A DNA stretch of 64,000 nucleotides from Rhizobium tibeticum (GCF_900110205.1 NZ_FOCV01000002.1:1-64000), one strand, 5' to 3'. Positions 50,005-59,400 are shown, counted from the first letter of the stretch. A program made the numbers and translations. The notes: a model not told the origin generated them from the letters alone.

Positions 50005-51300
50005 TCAAAAGCGCACGGTGAAACTCGTTCCCTTGCCGACTTCAGACTTGACGATCAGGCGCGCCCGGTGCCGCGTCAGGATGTGCTTGACGATGGCAAG
50101 GCCCAACCCCGTGCCCTTCTTCGAGCGGCTATCCTCGATGCTCACGCGGTAGAATCGCTCCGTCAGACGCGGCACGTGCTCGGCCGGAATACCCGGCCCC
50201 TTGTCGACGACGGCGACCTCCACCGGCTCGCCCCGACCGTTCTTCAAGAACACATCGACCGCCTTTCCCTCCTGCCCGTATTTGCAGGCATTTTCTATCA
50301 GGTTTTCAAAGACCTGCACCAGCTCGTCGCGGTCGCCGAGCACCTCTGCTTTGCCTTGCGGAAGATGCAGGGCGATCTCAACGCCGACGTCATTTGCCAA
50401 TGGTACCAGCGAGTCCCTCACGTGGCCGAGAAGGGGAACGAGGTCAACCTTATGATCCGGGGCGATGTGGGACTTGAGCTCGAGGCGCGAAAGGGACAGC
50501 AGGTCGTCGACAAGACGGCTCATGCGGGTGGTCTGATCCAGCATGATGCCGAGAAAGCGCTCCTGCGCTTTCGCATCATTCTTTGCCGGTCCCTGGATGG
50601 TCTCGATGAAACCGCGCAGGGACGCAAGCGGCGTGCGCAATTCATGGCTGGCATTGGCGACAAAATCGGAGCGCATGCGGTCGATGCGACGGACTTCGGA
50701 AATATCCCGAAAAGAAACCACAAAGAACCGCTCATCGGCAGGCTGCTGCCCATCAAGGATCACGGGTGCGCTGCGGACGATATAAACGCGCTCAGATGGC
50801 AGACGTTCGGAATGCTCGATCTGGTTCGGTGCGTTGGTCGCAATGGTTTCACTAATCATGTCGAGGACGCCAGGCGAGCGCAGGCGAGCGGAAATATGTG
50901 CACCAGTGGTGACCTCGCCAAAAGCCTTTTCGGCGGCGCGATTCTGGTAAAGCACCGAGGCGTCGCCGGAGAGCACCATGACCGGCACATCGAGCGCCTC
51001 CAGCGTCGCGGTAACCTCGGCCAAGCGGTTGCCGGCAGTTTCGACAGTCTCGGGAATGGGTTCCAGCGGCATTTCCGGGATGATCGGAACCGCGTGCCAC
51101 AAGGCCGTAATGATCATCAGTAGCAGAAGGCCGAGCACAACCCACTTGTTCGCGCCTGCGGCAAGCGCGATCAGTGCGATCAGCAGCGCCACGAGCAGGA
51201 CGGGGCGCTCCTGCCGAATGCGCAAAATCAGGCTTCGTGTCCATGGCGTCTCGTTTTCCAACTGCCCCTCGCGATCTCGACTCGTACTTTCTATCTTCAA
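50005..51300 (-). CDS. phoR: Phosphate regulon sensor histidine kinase PhoR
   Basis: 431 residues read from a TTG at 51300 (AGGCAGAG upstream); no other good start exists before the membrane segments. Two transmembrane segments (VLLVALLIALIALAAGANKW; VVLGLLLLMIITALWHAV), a PAS domain about 90-200, HisKA with FVANASHELRTPLASLRGFI, and HATPase with N box LIENACKYG, DKGPGIP and GTGLGLAIVKHI. It phosphorylates PhoB on phosphate starvation. 199 bases separate it from pstS. Confidence 0.93.
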   Translation of the reverse strand: MKIESTSRDREGQLENETPWTRSLILRIRQERPVLLVALLIALIALAAGANKWVVLGLLLLMIITALWHAVPIIPEMPLEPIPETVETAGNRLAEVTATLEALDVPVMVLSGDASVLYQNRAAEKAFGEVTTGAHISARLRSPGVLDMISETIATNAPNQIEHSERLPSERVYIVRSAPVILDGQQPADERFFVVSFRDISEVRRIDRMRSDFVANASHELRTPLASLRGFIETIQGPAKNDAKAQERFLGIMLDQTTRMSRLVDDLLSLSRLELKSHIAPDHKVDLVPLLGHVRDSLVPLANDVGVEIALHLPQGKAEVLGDRDELVQVFENLIENACKYGQEGKAVDVFLKNGRGEPVEVAVVDKGPGIPAEHVPRLTERFYRVSIEDSRSKKGTGLGLAIVKHILTRHRARLIVKSEVGKGTSFTVRF

Positions 51301-51464
51301 ACTCTGCCTGATAGCCGTGAATCATGACAGAAGTTTTCGGCTGCAACCAGCAGACGGAAAAGCCGTGACGGGAACGCACAGGAATTTCCGCAAACTGCAA
51401 GACATTTGATTTTCAACGCGAAATATGGTCGCCTGCTTTCGAAGCTCACAGTGGGGGAGAAGCC

Positions 51465-52346
51465 ATGGCCGATGATGTCGAACGTAGAGCCGTCGAACTG
51501 GACATCCGCGGAAAGAAGCGTGTCTTCGACGTCGACGATCCCGTGCTGCCGGACTGGGTTGACGAGGCGGCCCTGCAATCCGGCGACTATCCCTACAACA
51601 AAAAGCTCCAGGAAGAGGAATACCTTGAGGAACTGGAGAAGCTGCAGATCGAGCTGGTCAAGGTGCAGTTCTGGCTGCAGGCCACTGGCAAGCGCGTATT
51701 GGCCCTTTTCGAGGGGCGAGATGCGGCGGGCAAGGGTGGCGCGATTTCCGCCTCATCGGCCCACATGAATCCTCGCCTCGCCCGGGTTGTCGCCTTGACG
51801 AAACCCACCGAACGCGAAGCCGGGCAATGGTATTTCCAGCGCTACATTGCGCAATTCCCGACTGCCGGCGAGTTCGTGCTCTTCGACCGGTCCTGGTACA
51901 ACCGTGCCGGTGTCGAGCCCGTCATGGGTTTCTGCACGCCGAAACAATATGAAGATTTCCTGAACCAGGCGCCTCAGCTCGAGAAGATCATCGCCCATGA
52001 GGGCATCTTCTTCTTCAAATTCTATCTCGATATCGGCCGCGAGATGCAACTGAAGCGCTTCCATGATCGGCGCCACGATCCTCTCAAGGTCTGGAAACTG
52101 TCGTCGATGGATATAGCTGCCCTGACGAAATGGGGCGACTACAGCGAGAAACGCGACCGCATGCTGAAGGAGACGCATACGGAATTCGCGCCATGGACGG
52201 TCATTCATGCCAACGACAAGCGTCGCGCTCGATTGAACCTGATCCGTCACATGCTGAAGACGATGGATTACGACGGCAAGGAGAAGGACGCCATCGGCAA
52301 GCTCGACGATAAAATCATCGGCGCGGGTCCCCATTTCCTGAAATAG
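51465..52346 (+). CDS. ppk2: Polyphosphate kinase 2
   Basis: 293 residues. PPK2 motifs: Walker [34 protein letters not shown], Walker [20 protein letters not shown], and lid Arg region [20 protein letters not shown]. It interconverts polyphosphate and NDP/NTP. It is divergent from phoR with 164 bases between, so it may share Pho control, though I did not find a clear Pho box there. Confidence 0.92.
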   Translation: MADDVERRAVELDIRGKKRVFDVDDPVLPDWVDEAALQSGDYPYNKKLQEEEYLEELEKLQIELVKVQFWLQATGKRVLALFEGRDAAGKGGAISASSAHMNPRLARVVALTKPTEREAGQWYFQRYIAQFPTAGEFVLFDRSWYNRAGVEPVMGFCTPKQYEDFLNQAPQLEKIIAHEGIFFFKFYLDIGREMQLKRFHDRRHDPLKVWKLSSMDIAALTKWGDYSEKRDRMLKETHTEFAPWTVIHANDKRRARLNLIRHMLKTMDYDGKEKDAIGKLDDKIIGAGPHFLK

Positions 52347-52347
52347 C

Positions 52348-53535
52348 CTATTGCCCAGGAAGGATTCGCACGGCGTAGAGGTTGATGCCCCGCGCCTTGC
52401 CGTCGACGTCGCTGTTGATCATGAGGCTTCCCGCAGCGTTCGGCGCCAGCGATCGATCGAAGCGGACCTGGAGCAGCACATCCGACTTCTGCCGGGTGAC
52501 GGAGAAGCGATGGCGGGCGCAGTCGCCGAGCGACTGGAAATCGCATTCCACCGTAATCTGCGTCGGTTCGTCGGACGTCGATTGCAGCGTGATCGCAATC
52601 GTCGAGGACTTGCCGGCCAGCTGCTGCAGCACATCGGCCGGAACGCTGATGCTGACATTGCCGTCACTGCCATTGCTCTGCGAAATCAGGCGCACAGCCG
52701 GGCCATCATTTTCCGCGACATTTTGGGTTTGAGATTGTGCGCCGGTTTTGATCTTGTCGGCATCGGACGGCTTGAAAACCTCGATCCAATCGGCAGAGAA
52801 CGAATTCTGCGGGTCGATCGCGACGGGCGCCGCGTTATCGCCTGCAGCAGCGTTATCGCTGCCGCTGTCGGCGCCGTCGAAGTCTTCCGGTTGCGTGCTC
52901 GCCGGTGGATTGGCAACGCTTGTATCTCGTTCTGCGGCGGTCATCAGCAAACCCGATGAATATACCCACCAGGCGCCCATGCCGATGAAGGCAAGAAGCA
53001 CGCAGGCGACGAGCAGCCGGGAAAAGAACTTGCGCGGCTTGCGCCGGACCGCCGCGCGCTCCGGCCGGAAGTCCATCTGAGCCGGCTTTCGATCCGCAGC
53101 CGGCGTCTCAGCAACCGGCGCGACGCCGAGATGATCACCGCTACCGGCATGTACGCCGGCGAGGCTGGATTCGTCGTCGAAGCGCGGATCCGTGACGGAA
53201 TGCGCGCGAGTCTCGCCGCCGATCGAGACGTTCGCTACCCCTTCCTCTGCCACGTGGGCAGCGGACTTCGGCATTTCCACGACTGGTGGAACAGGAATTT
53301 CAGGCGGTCCCTGGCGCGGATGAAGGCGCTCGCGCTCCTCCGCTTCGATCATATGAATCGTCGTTTCGAGCCTGTGGCGGTGATAGGCAACCGCTTCCGC
53401 GTCGGTGATGTCCTGTTTGCGAAGACCGGCTTCGAGCGCCTGACGCGCGGACTGATAGATTTTTGCACGGACTTCGGGATTGTCGCGATCGGCATTGCTG
53501 AGCGCCGTTCTGATAGCCGTTTCTAATCCGCTCAC
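52348..53535 (-). CDS. Single-pass membrane protein of unknown function
   Basis: 395 residues from a GTG at 53535 with AAAGGA upstream; the longer frame to 53670 lacks a good start. N-terminal cytoplasmic helical domain (GLETAIRTALSNADRDNPEV; IMEAEERERL-like), a basic stop-transfer sequence (RRKPRKFFSRLLVACVLLAF) and one transmembrane segment near residue 195, then an acidic linker and a C-terminal beta-sandwich of about 150 residues in the periplasm (WIEVFKPSDADKIKTGAQ; VSISVPADVLQQLAGKSSTI). Conserved in rhizobia as I recall, but without a proven role. Confidence 0.8.
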   Translation of the reverse strand: MSGLETAIRTALSNADRDNPEVRAKIYQSARQALEAGLRKQDITDAEAVAYHRHRLETTIHMIEAEERERLHPRQGPPEIPVPPVVEMPKSAAHVAEEGVANVSIGGETRAHSVTDPRFDDESSLAGVHAGSGDHLGVAPVAETPAADRKPAQMDFRPERAAVRRKPRKFFSRLLVACVLLAFIGMGAWWVYSSGLLMTAAERDTSVANPPASTQPEDFDGADSGSDNAAAGDNAAPVAIDPQNSFSADWIEVFKPSDADKIKTGAQSQTQNVAENDGPAVRLISQSNGSDGNVSISVPADVLQQLAGKSSTIAITLQSTSDEPTQITVECDFQSLGDCARHRFSVTRQKSDVLLQVRFDRSLAPNAAGSLMINSDVDGKARGINLYAVRILPGQ

Positions 53536-53751
53536 ATCCGGTCCTTTACTCTGAGACTGGGCCTTATCGCTAACACTTCGTAAATGCGGTAACCACTGCC
53601 ACAGCAAATCGCAAGCCTCACCCGGCCTTCGGATCGCATCGGCAGGGGATAACGCACGGTTGGCGCACACCTCTTATGTCCCTGCAAGAATAGCCGATAT
53701 TTGTGGAATCGATAGAGCGAGCTTTTCCTTCGCCAAAGTCTCTGGTATCAC

Positions 53752-53775
53752 ATTGACGTTTTCGTAAACGTCAAT
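53752..53775 (+). promoter_or_regulatory. Perfect palindromic operator upstream of nitronate monooxygenase
   Basis: ATTGACGTTT (53752-53761) and AAACGTCAAT (53766-53775) around TCGT. The symmetrical TTGACG...CGTCAA resembles operators of TetR/MerR-type regulators of acyl-CoA and amino-acid degradation (for example LiuR-type sites). It is 14 bases before the ATG at 53790, so a bound repressor would block expression. The rest of the 53536-53789 gap shows nothing else. Confidence 0.6.
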
Positions 53776-53789
53776 TCTCACGGTGTCTC

Positions 53790-54749
53790 ATGGCCCTGCC
53801 TCCGATCCTAACCCAGAATCTCAGATTGCCGATCGTCGCCTCCCCGCTTTTCATCATTTCGCATCCGGCGCTGACGCTGGCGCAGTGCAAGGCTGGGGTC
53901 GTTGGCGCCTTTCCGGCGCTGAACGCACGGCCGGAGAGCCAGCTCGACGAATGGCTTGCCATGATCACCGAGGACCTGGCCGCGTACAACGCTGCAAACC
54001 CCGAACGGCCGGCGGCTCCGTTTGCCGTCAACCAGATCGTCCATATGTCGAACAAGCGGCTGGAGCACGATCTCAGGCTCTGCGTCAAATATAAGGTGCC
54101 TATCGTCATCTCGTCGCTCGGCGCCGTGCCGGAGGTGAATGCCGCGGTGCATTCCTACGGCGGCATCGTGCTCCACGACGTCATCAACAACCGGCATGCA
54201 AACTCGGCCATTCGCAAGGGCGCGGACGGGCTGATCGCCGTCGCGGCCGGTGCCGGCGGCCACGCCGGCACGCTATCGCCCTTTGCCCTCGTCCAGGAAA
54301 TCCGCGAATGGTTCGACGGGCCGCTGCTGCTTGCCGGCGCGATCGCCAATGGCGGCGCGATCCTCGCGGCGCAGGCCATGGGAGCCGACATGGCCTATAT
54401 CGGCACGCCCTTCATCGCGACCGAAGAGGCACGCGCCTCTGAAGCCTACAAGCAGGCCATCGTCGATGGCATGGCCAACGACATCGTCTACTCCAACTAC
54501 TTCACCGGCGTGCACGGCAATTACCTCAAACCGTCGGTCAGGGCCGTCGGCCTCGACCCCGACAACCTGCCGGTCGCCGATCCCTCGAAAATGGATTTCG
54601 AACAGGCCGTCGGCGGCGCCAAGGCATGGAAGGACATTTGGGGCAGCGGCCAAGGCATCGCCGCCATCAAGGCGATCGAACCCGTCAACACGCTTGTTGA
54701 TCGGCTCGAAGCTGAATACGCGGCTGCCCGGACGCGACTGTCGCTCTAG
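53790..54749 (+). CDS. Nitronate monooxygenase family flavoprotein
   Basis: 319 residues, FMN TIM barrel of the 2-nitropropane dioxygenase/NMO type. Motifs: ILTQNLRLPIVASPLFIISH at the start, AVAAGAGGHAGTLSPFALVQ (active-site His), LLLAGAIANGGAILAAQAMG and ADMAYIGTPFIATEEARASE at the phosphate-binding end. The usual role is oxidation of alkyl nitronates; some members are enoyl reductases. A palindromic operator precedes it. Confidence 0.88.
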   Translation: MALPPILTQNLRLPIVASPLFIISHPALTLAQCKAGVVGAFPALNARPESQLDEWLAMITEDLAAYNAANPERPAAPFAVNQIVHMSNKRLEHDLRLCVKYKVPIVISSLGAVPEVNAAVHSYGGIVLHDVINNRHANSAIRKGADGLIAVAAGAGGHAGTLSPFALVQEIREWFDGPLLLAGAIANGGAILAAQAMGADMAYIGTPFIATEEARASEAYKQAIVDGMANDIVYSNYFTGVHGNYLKPSVRAVGLDPDNLPVADPSKMDFEQAVGGAKAWKDIWGSGQGIAAIKAIEPVNTLVDRLEAEYAAARTRLSL

Positions 54750-54878
54750 AGACCGGCAACGGATTTCCACAGCGTCGTTCTTTTTTGCCGAAGAGATGAC
54801 AGGGCGCTTGAAATCTTCAAACAATGCCTGTATCAGCCCCATGCAAATCGCGGGCCGCATCGTTCGGACGCAGGGATT

Positions 54879-54954
54879 GCCGCTTTAGCTCAGTCGGTAG
54901 AGCACATCATTCGTAATGATGGGGTCACGTGTTCGAGTCACGTAAGCGGCACCA
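54879..54954 (+). tRNA. tRNA-Thr (anticodon CGT)
   Basis: Starts GCCGCTTTAGCTCAGTCG; cloverleaf with acceptor GCCGCTT/AAGCGGC, D arm GCTC/GAGC, anticodon stem CATCA/TGATG with loop TTCGTAA (CGT), T arm CACGTGTTCGAGTCACGT, and encoded ACCA end. Reads threonine ACG codons. Confidence 0.95.
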
Positions 54955-55236
54955 TCTCCTTTCAAAATCGTGTGGAAGCGTATCGCGGTCGCCCAATGTG
55001 TCGTTGAAGCGACCTTCAGCAACTGTAGAGCTCCAGCCTACTTGTCTGGCAAATGTCACTAAAGGCATAGTCACGGAGACGATCGCAGCCCCCCTCCTCA
55101 CTAAGCGACACCACATTCCTTGCCGCAAACGGGGAATTCATCCATTCCATTAGGTAAGCTTTGAAACCCGCGCGCGAGTGGCGATGCGGTAGTGTCTCTC
55201 AACCGTCAATTCCGACGGGGGAAGAGGAGAGATACA
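54955..55236. other. Intergenic region after tRNA-Thr
   Basis: 282 bases with no gene I can support; the one long minus-strand frame runs antisense into the tRNA and is rejected. A curlin promoter should lie at the right end. No att-like duplication of the tRNA end was seen, so no integration is evident here. Confidence 0.4.
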
Positions 55237-55599
55237 ATGAAAATCAAGGGCCTAGTAATTGCAACCGTATTTGCGCTTTCGTCGATCTCCGGCGTATTCG
55301 CTGCGGATAATCAGTCCATCACGGATCAGAGCGGCTGGGGCAACTTCGCTGGCACGGCCCAGAGTGGCCGGGGCAACTTCAGCTTCACTGGCCAGCGCGG
55401 CGGCTGGAATGACGCATCAACGGTTCAACGTGGCAGATACAACGAATCCGTAACCCTACAAAGAGGTTTGGGTAACGAATCGTATACCGAACAAACGGGC
55501 AGAGGAAACATGTCTTTCACCGGTCAGTTTGGCGTTGGCAACGACTCTCAGACCTATCAGTCCGGCGTCGGCAACAAATCTATCACCATTCAACACTAG
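55237..55599 (+). CDS. Curlin subunit (CsgA/CsgB-like amyloid protein)
   Basis: 120 residues from ATG 55237 with GAGGAG 8 bases upstream. Signal peptide MKIKGLVIATVFALSSISGV, then curlin repeats with Gly-Asn-x-Ser/Ala ... Gln spacing: WGNFAGTAQSGRGNFSFTG, GGWNDASTVQRGRYNESVTL, GLGNESYTEQTGRGNMSFTG, GVGNDSQTYQSGVGNKSITI. About seven short beta-hairpin units, smaller than E. coli CsgA. Would be exported through CsgG (not in this window) to form surface amyloid. Confidence 0.85.
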   Translation: MKIKGLVIATVFALSSISGVFAADNQSITDQSGWGNFAGTAQSGRGNFSFTGQRGGWNDASTVQRGRYNESVTLQRGLGNESYTEQTGRGNMSFTGQFGVGNDSQTYQSGVGNKSITIQH

Positions 55600-55613
55600 T
55601 CGAGTTCAGTTGA

Positions 55614-55638
55614 AGGTCAGCGGCGATGCCGCTGACCT
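55614..55638 (+). terminator. Hairpin between the curlin gene and csgH-like gene
   Basis: AGGTCAGCGGC (55614-55624) and GCCGCTGACCT (55628-55638): perfect 11-bp stem, 3-base loop, followed by CTTTGTCT. It may end part of the transcripts so that curlin is made in excess over the inhibitor. Confidence 0.65.
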
Positions 55639-55659
55639 CTTTGTCTACGGAGTCCTAAA

Positions 55660-55965
55660 ATGATTGCGGCCCTCCCACCCGTACATTGCATCATCGAGCA
55701 CCATAAGGAGACAGGCGGCACCATGACCCTGGTCCCGACGATCGAAAGCGATGGTCGCGGTGAAGGAAGCTACCAGTTCGAGATCTTCTCGAATTCCAGT
55801 GGCAACACCTCAAGCAATGTTCAAGGCGGTGATTTCCAGAAGGATGACCCAGGACGGCTGGCGCTTTCGCGATCGACCGTCTCCGTGTCGCCGAACGGAT
55901 GGAGCGCCCGGCTCACGGTCTATGGTCCGAACGGCGAGAAGCTCTGCGTGGTGTCGGTGCCGTGA
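55660..55965 (+). CDS. csgH: CsgH-like curli assembly inhibitor
   Basis: 101 residues, GGAG 8 bases before the ATG. CIIEHHKETGGTMTLVPTIE, GSYQFEIFSNSSGNTSSNVQ and GGDFQ fit the beta-sandwich CsgH family, which in alphaproteobacteria prevents premature curlin polymerisation in the periplasm; two cysteines (residues 10 and 96) could form its disulfide. Oddly no signal peptide is visible before the mature-like start. Adjacent to a curlin gene, which supports the call. Confidence 0.65.
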   Translation: MIAALPPVHCIIEHHKETGGTMTLVPTIESDGRGEGSYQFEIFSNSSGNTSSNVQGGDFQKDDPGRLALSRSTVSVSPNGWSARLTVYGPNGEKLCVVSVP

Positions 55966-56099
55966 CATTTATGCACCGTTCGCATGATCTTCCCGGCGGA
56001 GGAAACCGCTGCTAATTGATTGTATACTAAATTATAATAGTAATGGACCTCGGTGTGTCGTGCCGCGTGCTTCGGCGGCCATATTGGGGTGACGAGAGG

Positions 56100-57416
56100 A
56101 TGCGGATCTGCCTTGCCGTTCAGTCGCACAAACTGGCTGCGATCATTGTTGCGGCCGTGGCAAGCCTTGCAAGCACCACCTCCATTGCAGTTGCGGACGA
56201 CACCAAGCTAGCATCGACAGCGCCGAACGAGGAATCGGCGCCAAGCTTGCAGATCGGGACCGGGATCAACTGGTTCAGCTTGCCAAGCTGGGGTCCGCGC
56301 GGACCCGATTTCCTTGGAACCGGAGACAGCAGGGTCGTTGACGATGGCCTTGGCTTTGGCATCAGCCTCGATCTGCCGCTCGGGCAAATCGGTTCGCAGC
56401 ACTTCGTGCTTGAGTGGAACGGTGGTTTCGCCGACCTGTCGTCCAGTTCGACCGACCGAACGAGCCTTGCCGGCCAAAGTTCACTGGACCTGAGCTTCGG
56501 CAATTCGGCGAACGGCAGCATCACTACGCTGACAGCGTCACCCGTGGGCGCGCTGCCGGCGACCGCGACAGCAGGTGTAACGTTTGCCGACAGTGCAGGC
56601 GCGACGGGTGTTACTGTTATCTCGGACTCGTCGCTCGCGGGCGGACGTGTGACGCACTTTGCCTCCAATACGGGGGTGACCGGCGGCGCGTTCGCCGCTA
56701 CGCTGACAAACGGCGGCACCCAGAGCGCCGCGGCCTATGCGGCCTATGGCGACAACACCGGCTTTACCCTGGCCGCGACCGGCGATCTCAGCAGCAGCGC
56801 AATCGTCGATGAGCGCAGCGAAGATGCCATTGTGATCGATCAGGAACTGCTGCTTGGTGCTCCGATCGATCTTCAGGGCGGCTGGACGATTACGCCCAAA
56901 TTCGGCCCGATGTATCGCTCCATCGATCGCGACGTGGATTTTCGCAGGACGCTCCAGATTACTGCGAATCAACCGGGCGTGGTCGTGCCTGAAGTCGGTT
57001 TCGCGCAAACCGACGAACTCGATGCCCGCTACGTCGGCGCCATTGCCGAACTGGCTGCAACAAAAGCCTTGCAGCCGGATCTCAGCGTTTCGTTCGATGC
57101 GAGGTTTGGCGGCGCCTACCTGCACTCCCGTTATCGAAGCCACTATTCGGCGATTCTACCAACGATCACGACAGGCCCGTTCGACTTCATCTCCGAAACG
57201 CGCGATGACGCCAGCCTGCTTGCCGGCGTGGGCGCCGGGCTGCGCTACGCGCCAAGCGAGAACCTGGTGGTCGGCTTGGACGCCGGCGTGAACTTCGTCA
57301 ACAAAGTACCGACGATCAACTATGTCGCGGATGCCGGTGGTGGTGTATCGCCCACAATCGGCATGAGCCACGCGATCGACTACAACGTTTCCGTCAGCAT
57401 TTCCTGGCGGTTCTGA
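56100..57416 (+). CDS. Outer-membrane beta-barrel-like protein, unknown function
   Basis: 438 residues from ATG 56100. Signal peptide (LAAIIVAAVASLASTTSIAV, cleavage after VADD-like end), a Gly/Ser/Thr-rich middle part with surface-loop character, and alternating strands to a C-terminal aromatic residue (YNVSVSISWRF), the outer-membrane insertion signature. Lies between the csgH-like gene and a LuxR regulator, so a link to the curli surface system is possible but unproven. It is not CsgG, CsgE or CsgF by sequence. Confidence 0.7.
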   Translation: MRICLAVQSHKLAAIIVAAVASLASTTSIAVADDTKLASTAPNEESAPSLQIGTGINWFSLPSWGPRGPDFLGTGDSRVVDDGLGFGISLDLPLGQIGSQHFVLEWNGGFADLSSSSTDRTSLAGQSSLDLSFGNSANGSITTLTASPVGALPATATAGVTFADSAGATGVTVISDSSLAGGRVTHFASNTGVTGGAFAATLTNGGTQSAAAYAAYGDNTGFTLAATGDLSSSAIVDERSEDAIVIDQELLLGAPIDLQGGWTITPKFGPMYRSIDRDVDFRRTLQITANQPGVVVPEVGFAQTDELDARYVGAIAELAATKALQPDLSVSFDARFGGAYLHSRYRSHYSAILPTITTGPFDFISETRDDASLLAGVGAGLRYAPSENLVVGLDAGVNFVNKVPTINYVADAGGGVSPTIGMSHAIDYNVSVSISWRF

Positions 57417-57424
57417 GCAACGCG

Positions 57425-58549
57425 TCAGCACATCGCGGAAAGCATCGACAGGCAGTGGAGAAATTGCGTCTGCCGGTTCACCCCGACGCGTGCCATCGCG
57501 GAGGCAAGCTGGTTGTGGACCGTGTTCTTTGAGACCCCGCGTTGCCGCGCGATCTCCGATGCCGTTTCTCCCCTCAAAAGGCAATACGCGAGATCGGCCT
57601 CTGTCGGTGTCAGGCCAAAGATGGACTTGATGGTGTCTGGCGCCAACAGGCTGTTTCCACCAAGTTCGCGTATCGTGAGCATGTAAACACGCTCGTTGGT
57701 GGCAAAGACGTTCTTGAATTGCGATCCTAGGCCAACGCGTCCCGACAGCGCATCGACGCTGACGAGCCATTTGATGTTCTTCACTTTGTCCTCGACCCAG
57801 GCGACATGGCGAACGCGTCCATGCGACGCCGCCATGCCGATCAGTCGAGCAACCTCATCCTGAAGAGTGGTCTCGACAAAATCGATCACCGAGTCGCTGT
57901 ATTCGACGAGCAGATGCGACGCCTCGACAAATTTCTCGAAACTCCCATTCGCCAGGCGCACCTGATAGTCTTCCGTGATGATTGCAGAGGGTGCCGAGGA
58001 ACTGAAGAAGGCACTCTCCATATGCGCGGATTTCTCCCGCTCCAGAAGTGTCGTTTTCTGTATTGCAAAGGCCGTCTGAAAGTGCGGCAGCAATTTCATC
58101 AGCGTTTCGGCCGCTCTGTCCGTATCGCTTCGACTTCCCCGATCGAAATGAAGCACGAGTGCGATGCGGCGCCCGCCTTCCTTGACGAGGACGAGCATTA
58201 GAAGGCTGCCCTCGGCACCAAAACATTCGTGCACGGGCACGTCCCATTGCGGATTGAGCTTGGCCTTCAAATCGATCGTCAGGAACGCCCCTTGCCCCAG
58301 GGTGAGCGTCGCTGCATGCAATGCGGCGATCATCTGCGGATTGCAGAGGGAGGCTTTCGGAACGCCCTTTGCAAACACGCTCGCGCGCCGATCCTCCGCC
58401 CCTTTGAAGCCCACAACTGCCCCTGCGGCAGCCTTGGTGATGTCGATCAGCTCCGCTATGACCTTTTCCCATTCGGGCGGGCTCACAACGGTTTCGTAAA
58501 TCAACTGTACCAGGGGCAAGCAGATGTCTTCACCAAAGCTATTGATCAT
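57425..58549 (-). CDS. LuxR-family transcriptional regulator
   Basis: 374 residues from ATG 58549 (GGAG 8 bases upstream; the extension to 58645 is not needed). The N-terminal 300 residues are a helical sensor-like region with no autoinducer-domain motifs. C-terminal LuxR HTH: FGLTPTEADLAYCLLRGETA, SEIARQRGVSKNTVHNQLAS, AMARVGVNRQTQFLHCL. It converges on the outer-membrane protein gene (8 bases between stops), and may control the nearby surface genes. Confidence 0.8.
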   Translation of the reverse strand: MINSFGEDICLPLVQLIYETVVSPPEWEKVIAELIDITKAAAGAVVGFKGAEDRRASVFAKGVPKASLCNPQMIAALHAATLTLGQGAFLTIDLKAKLNPQWDVPVHECFGAEGSLLMLVLVKEGGRRIALVLHFDRGSRSDTDRAAETLMKLLPHFQTAFAIQKTTLLEREKSAHMESAFFSSSAPSAIITEDYQVRLANGSFEKFVEASHLLVEYSDSVIDFVETTLQDEVARLIGMAASHGRVRHVAWVEDKVKNIKWLVSVDALSGRVGLGSQFKNVFATNERVYMLTIRELGGNSLLAPDTIKSIFGLTPTEADLAYCLLRGETASEIARQRGVSKNTVHNQLASAMARVGVNRQTQFLHCLSMLSAMC

Positions 58550-59178
58550 CGGACCCACTCCAATGCTGTGGCGAATTTCCAGAATTTCACGTACGGCCCG
58601 CGTCGTTTCATAACGCCGTGCGCCCGATACTGTATACAGCAGCACAATTGCCGCGATTTCACCTCTATGAATGTTTCAGGCTACCTTCATCCCGGTCCGA
58701 CCGTGCGGTCGAAGGTGGTTCCCAGCCACTTGCCTGATGGCTCAATGCCTCGGCGGCCTTTAGGAAAGGCCGAAGGGAAGCAAAGTCTCTATATGAAACA
58801 TCGGATGTCTCCTCCAGATTGTTTTTTTATCTTCAAGTCGTACGGCCAAGCCGACAACAAGCAACGCGCTCATTTGGCCAAAGACCAAACCGAGCCAAGA
58901 AGCAGCTACCATGTCGAGAATAATCCCAACATCATCTCTAAAAACCTAGAGCTTTCTAAGAATAGCATGCGCCTTCCTGTTGTAAAATGCCTAACATCTA
59001 TCCACTTCTTACGACAATAGGGGTATATATTGTTGCAATCCAGTAGAAGCCGCCGACAGCCGGTAATTGAATTTTAACCCTGGTCCATCATCCAGCTGAG
59101 GTTTGCGGCGCCTGAAACAGGTGTCGCGCGATGCGCGGGCCACTCCCCTTCTACGTGCCTCATTCCTCTCTAATGCCT
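58550..59178. other. Gene-poor region with a run of RNA-like hairpins
   Basis: Within 58690-58775 three hairpins follow each other: CGACC/GGTCG, AGCCA/TGGCT, and a perfect CGGCCTTT (58754-58761) with AAAGGCCG (58765-58772), loop AGG. A GGGAAGCAAAG follows. No supported gene. It lies upstream of the LuxR gene on its promoter side and could be a structured leader or a small RNA; no known riboswitch consensus fits. 58800-59030 is AT-rich. Confidence 0.35.
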
Positions 59179-59400
59179 TCATCGTTTGTCGGCGACTGGT
59201 TTGATGAACTATGCGAGGGCGGTTCGCTCGGCGGTTGGACACGACTTCGACGGGCATTCCGAGGATGAGCTTGTTGTCCTTGATGAGGGTTTTGTCAGTG
59301 AGCGACGGGAGGTAGAAGAGCTGGCCGGTGGCGCGGGTCGAGGGTGGTTACGGCGGCGGCGACCTCGACGGTGTCGTCGAGGTCCGGTCCAGATGCCGCG
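59179..59400 (-). pseudogene. Remnant of an unidentified gene with a frameshift
   Basis: Minus strand: VEVAAAVTTLDPR in one frame continues, after an apparent one-base shift near 59345, as ATGQLFYLPSLTDKTLIKDN and KLILGMPVEVVSNRRANRPR in another. The joined reading looks like a real protein segment, but no start or intact frame surrounds it. Origin unknown. Confidence 0.35.

Noticed and set aside
54925-55128. 67-codon minus-strand frame
   Set aside because: Runs antisense into tRNA-Thr and has no ribosome-binding site.
58754-58790. Possible c-di-GMP-I riboswitch because of GGGAAGCAAAG
   Set aside because: The conserved AGGGCAAACC and tetraloop-receptor segments are absent.
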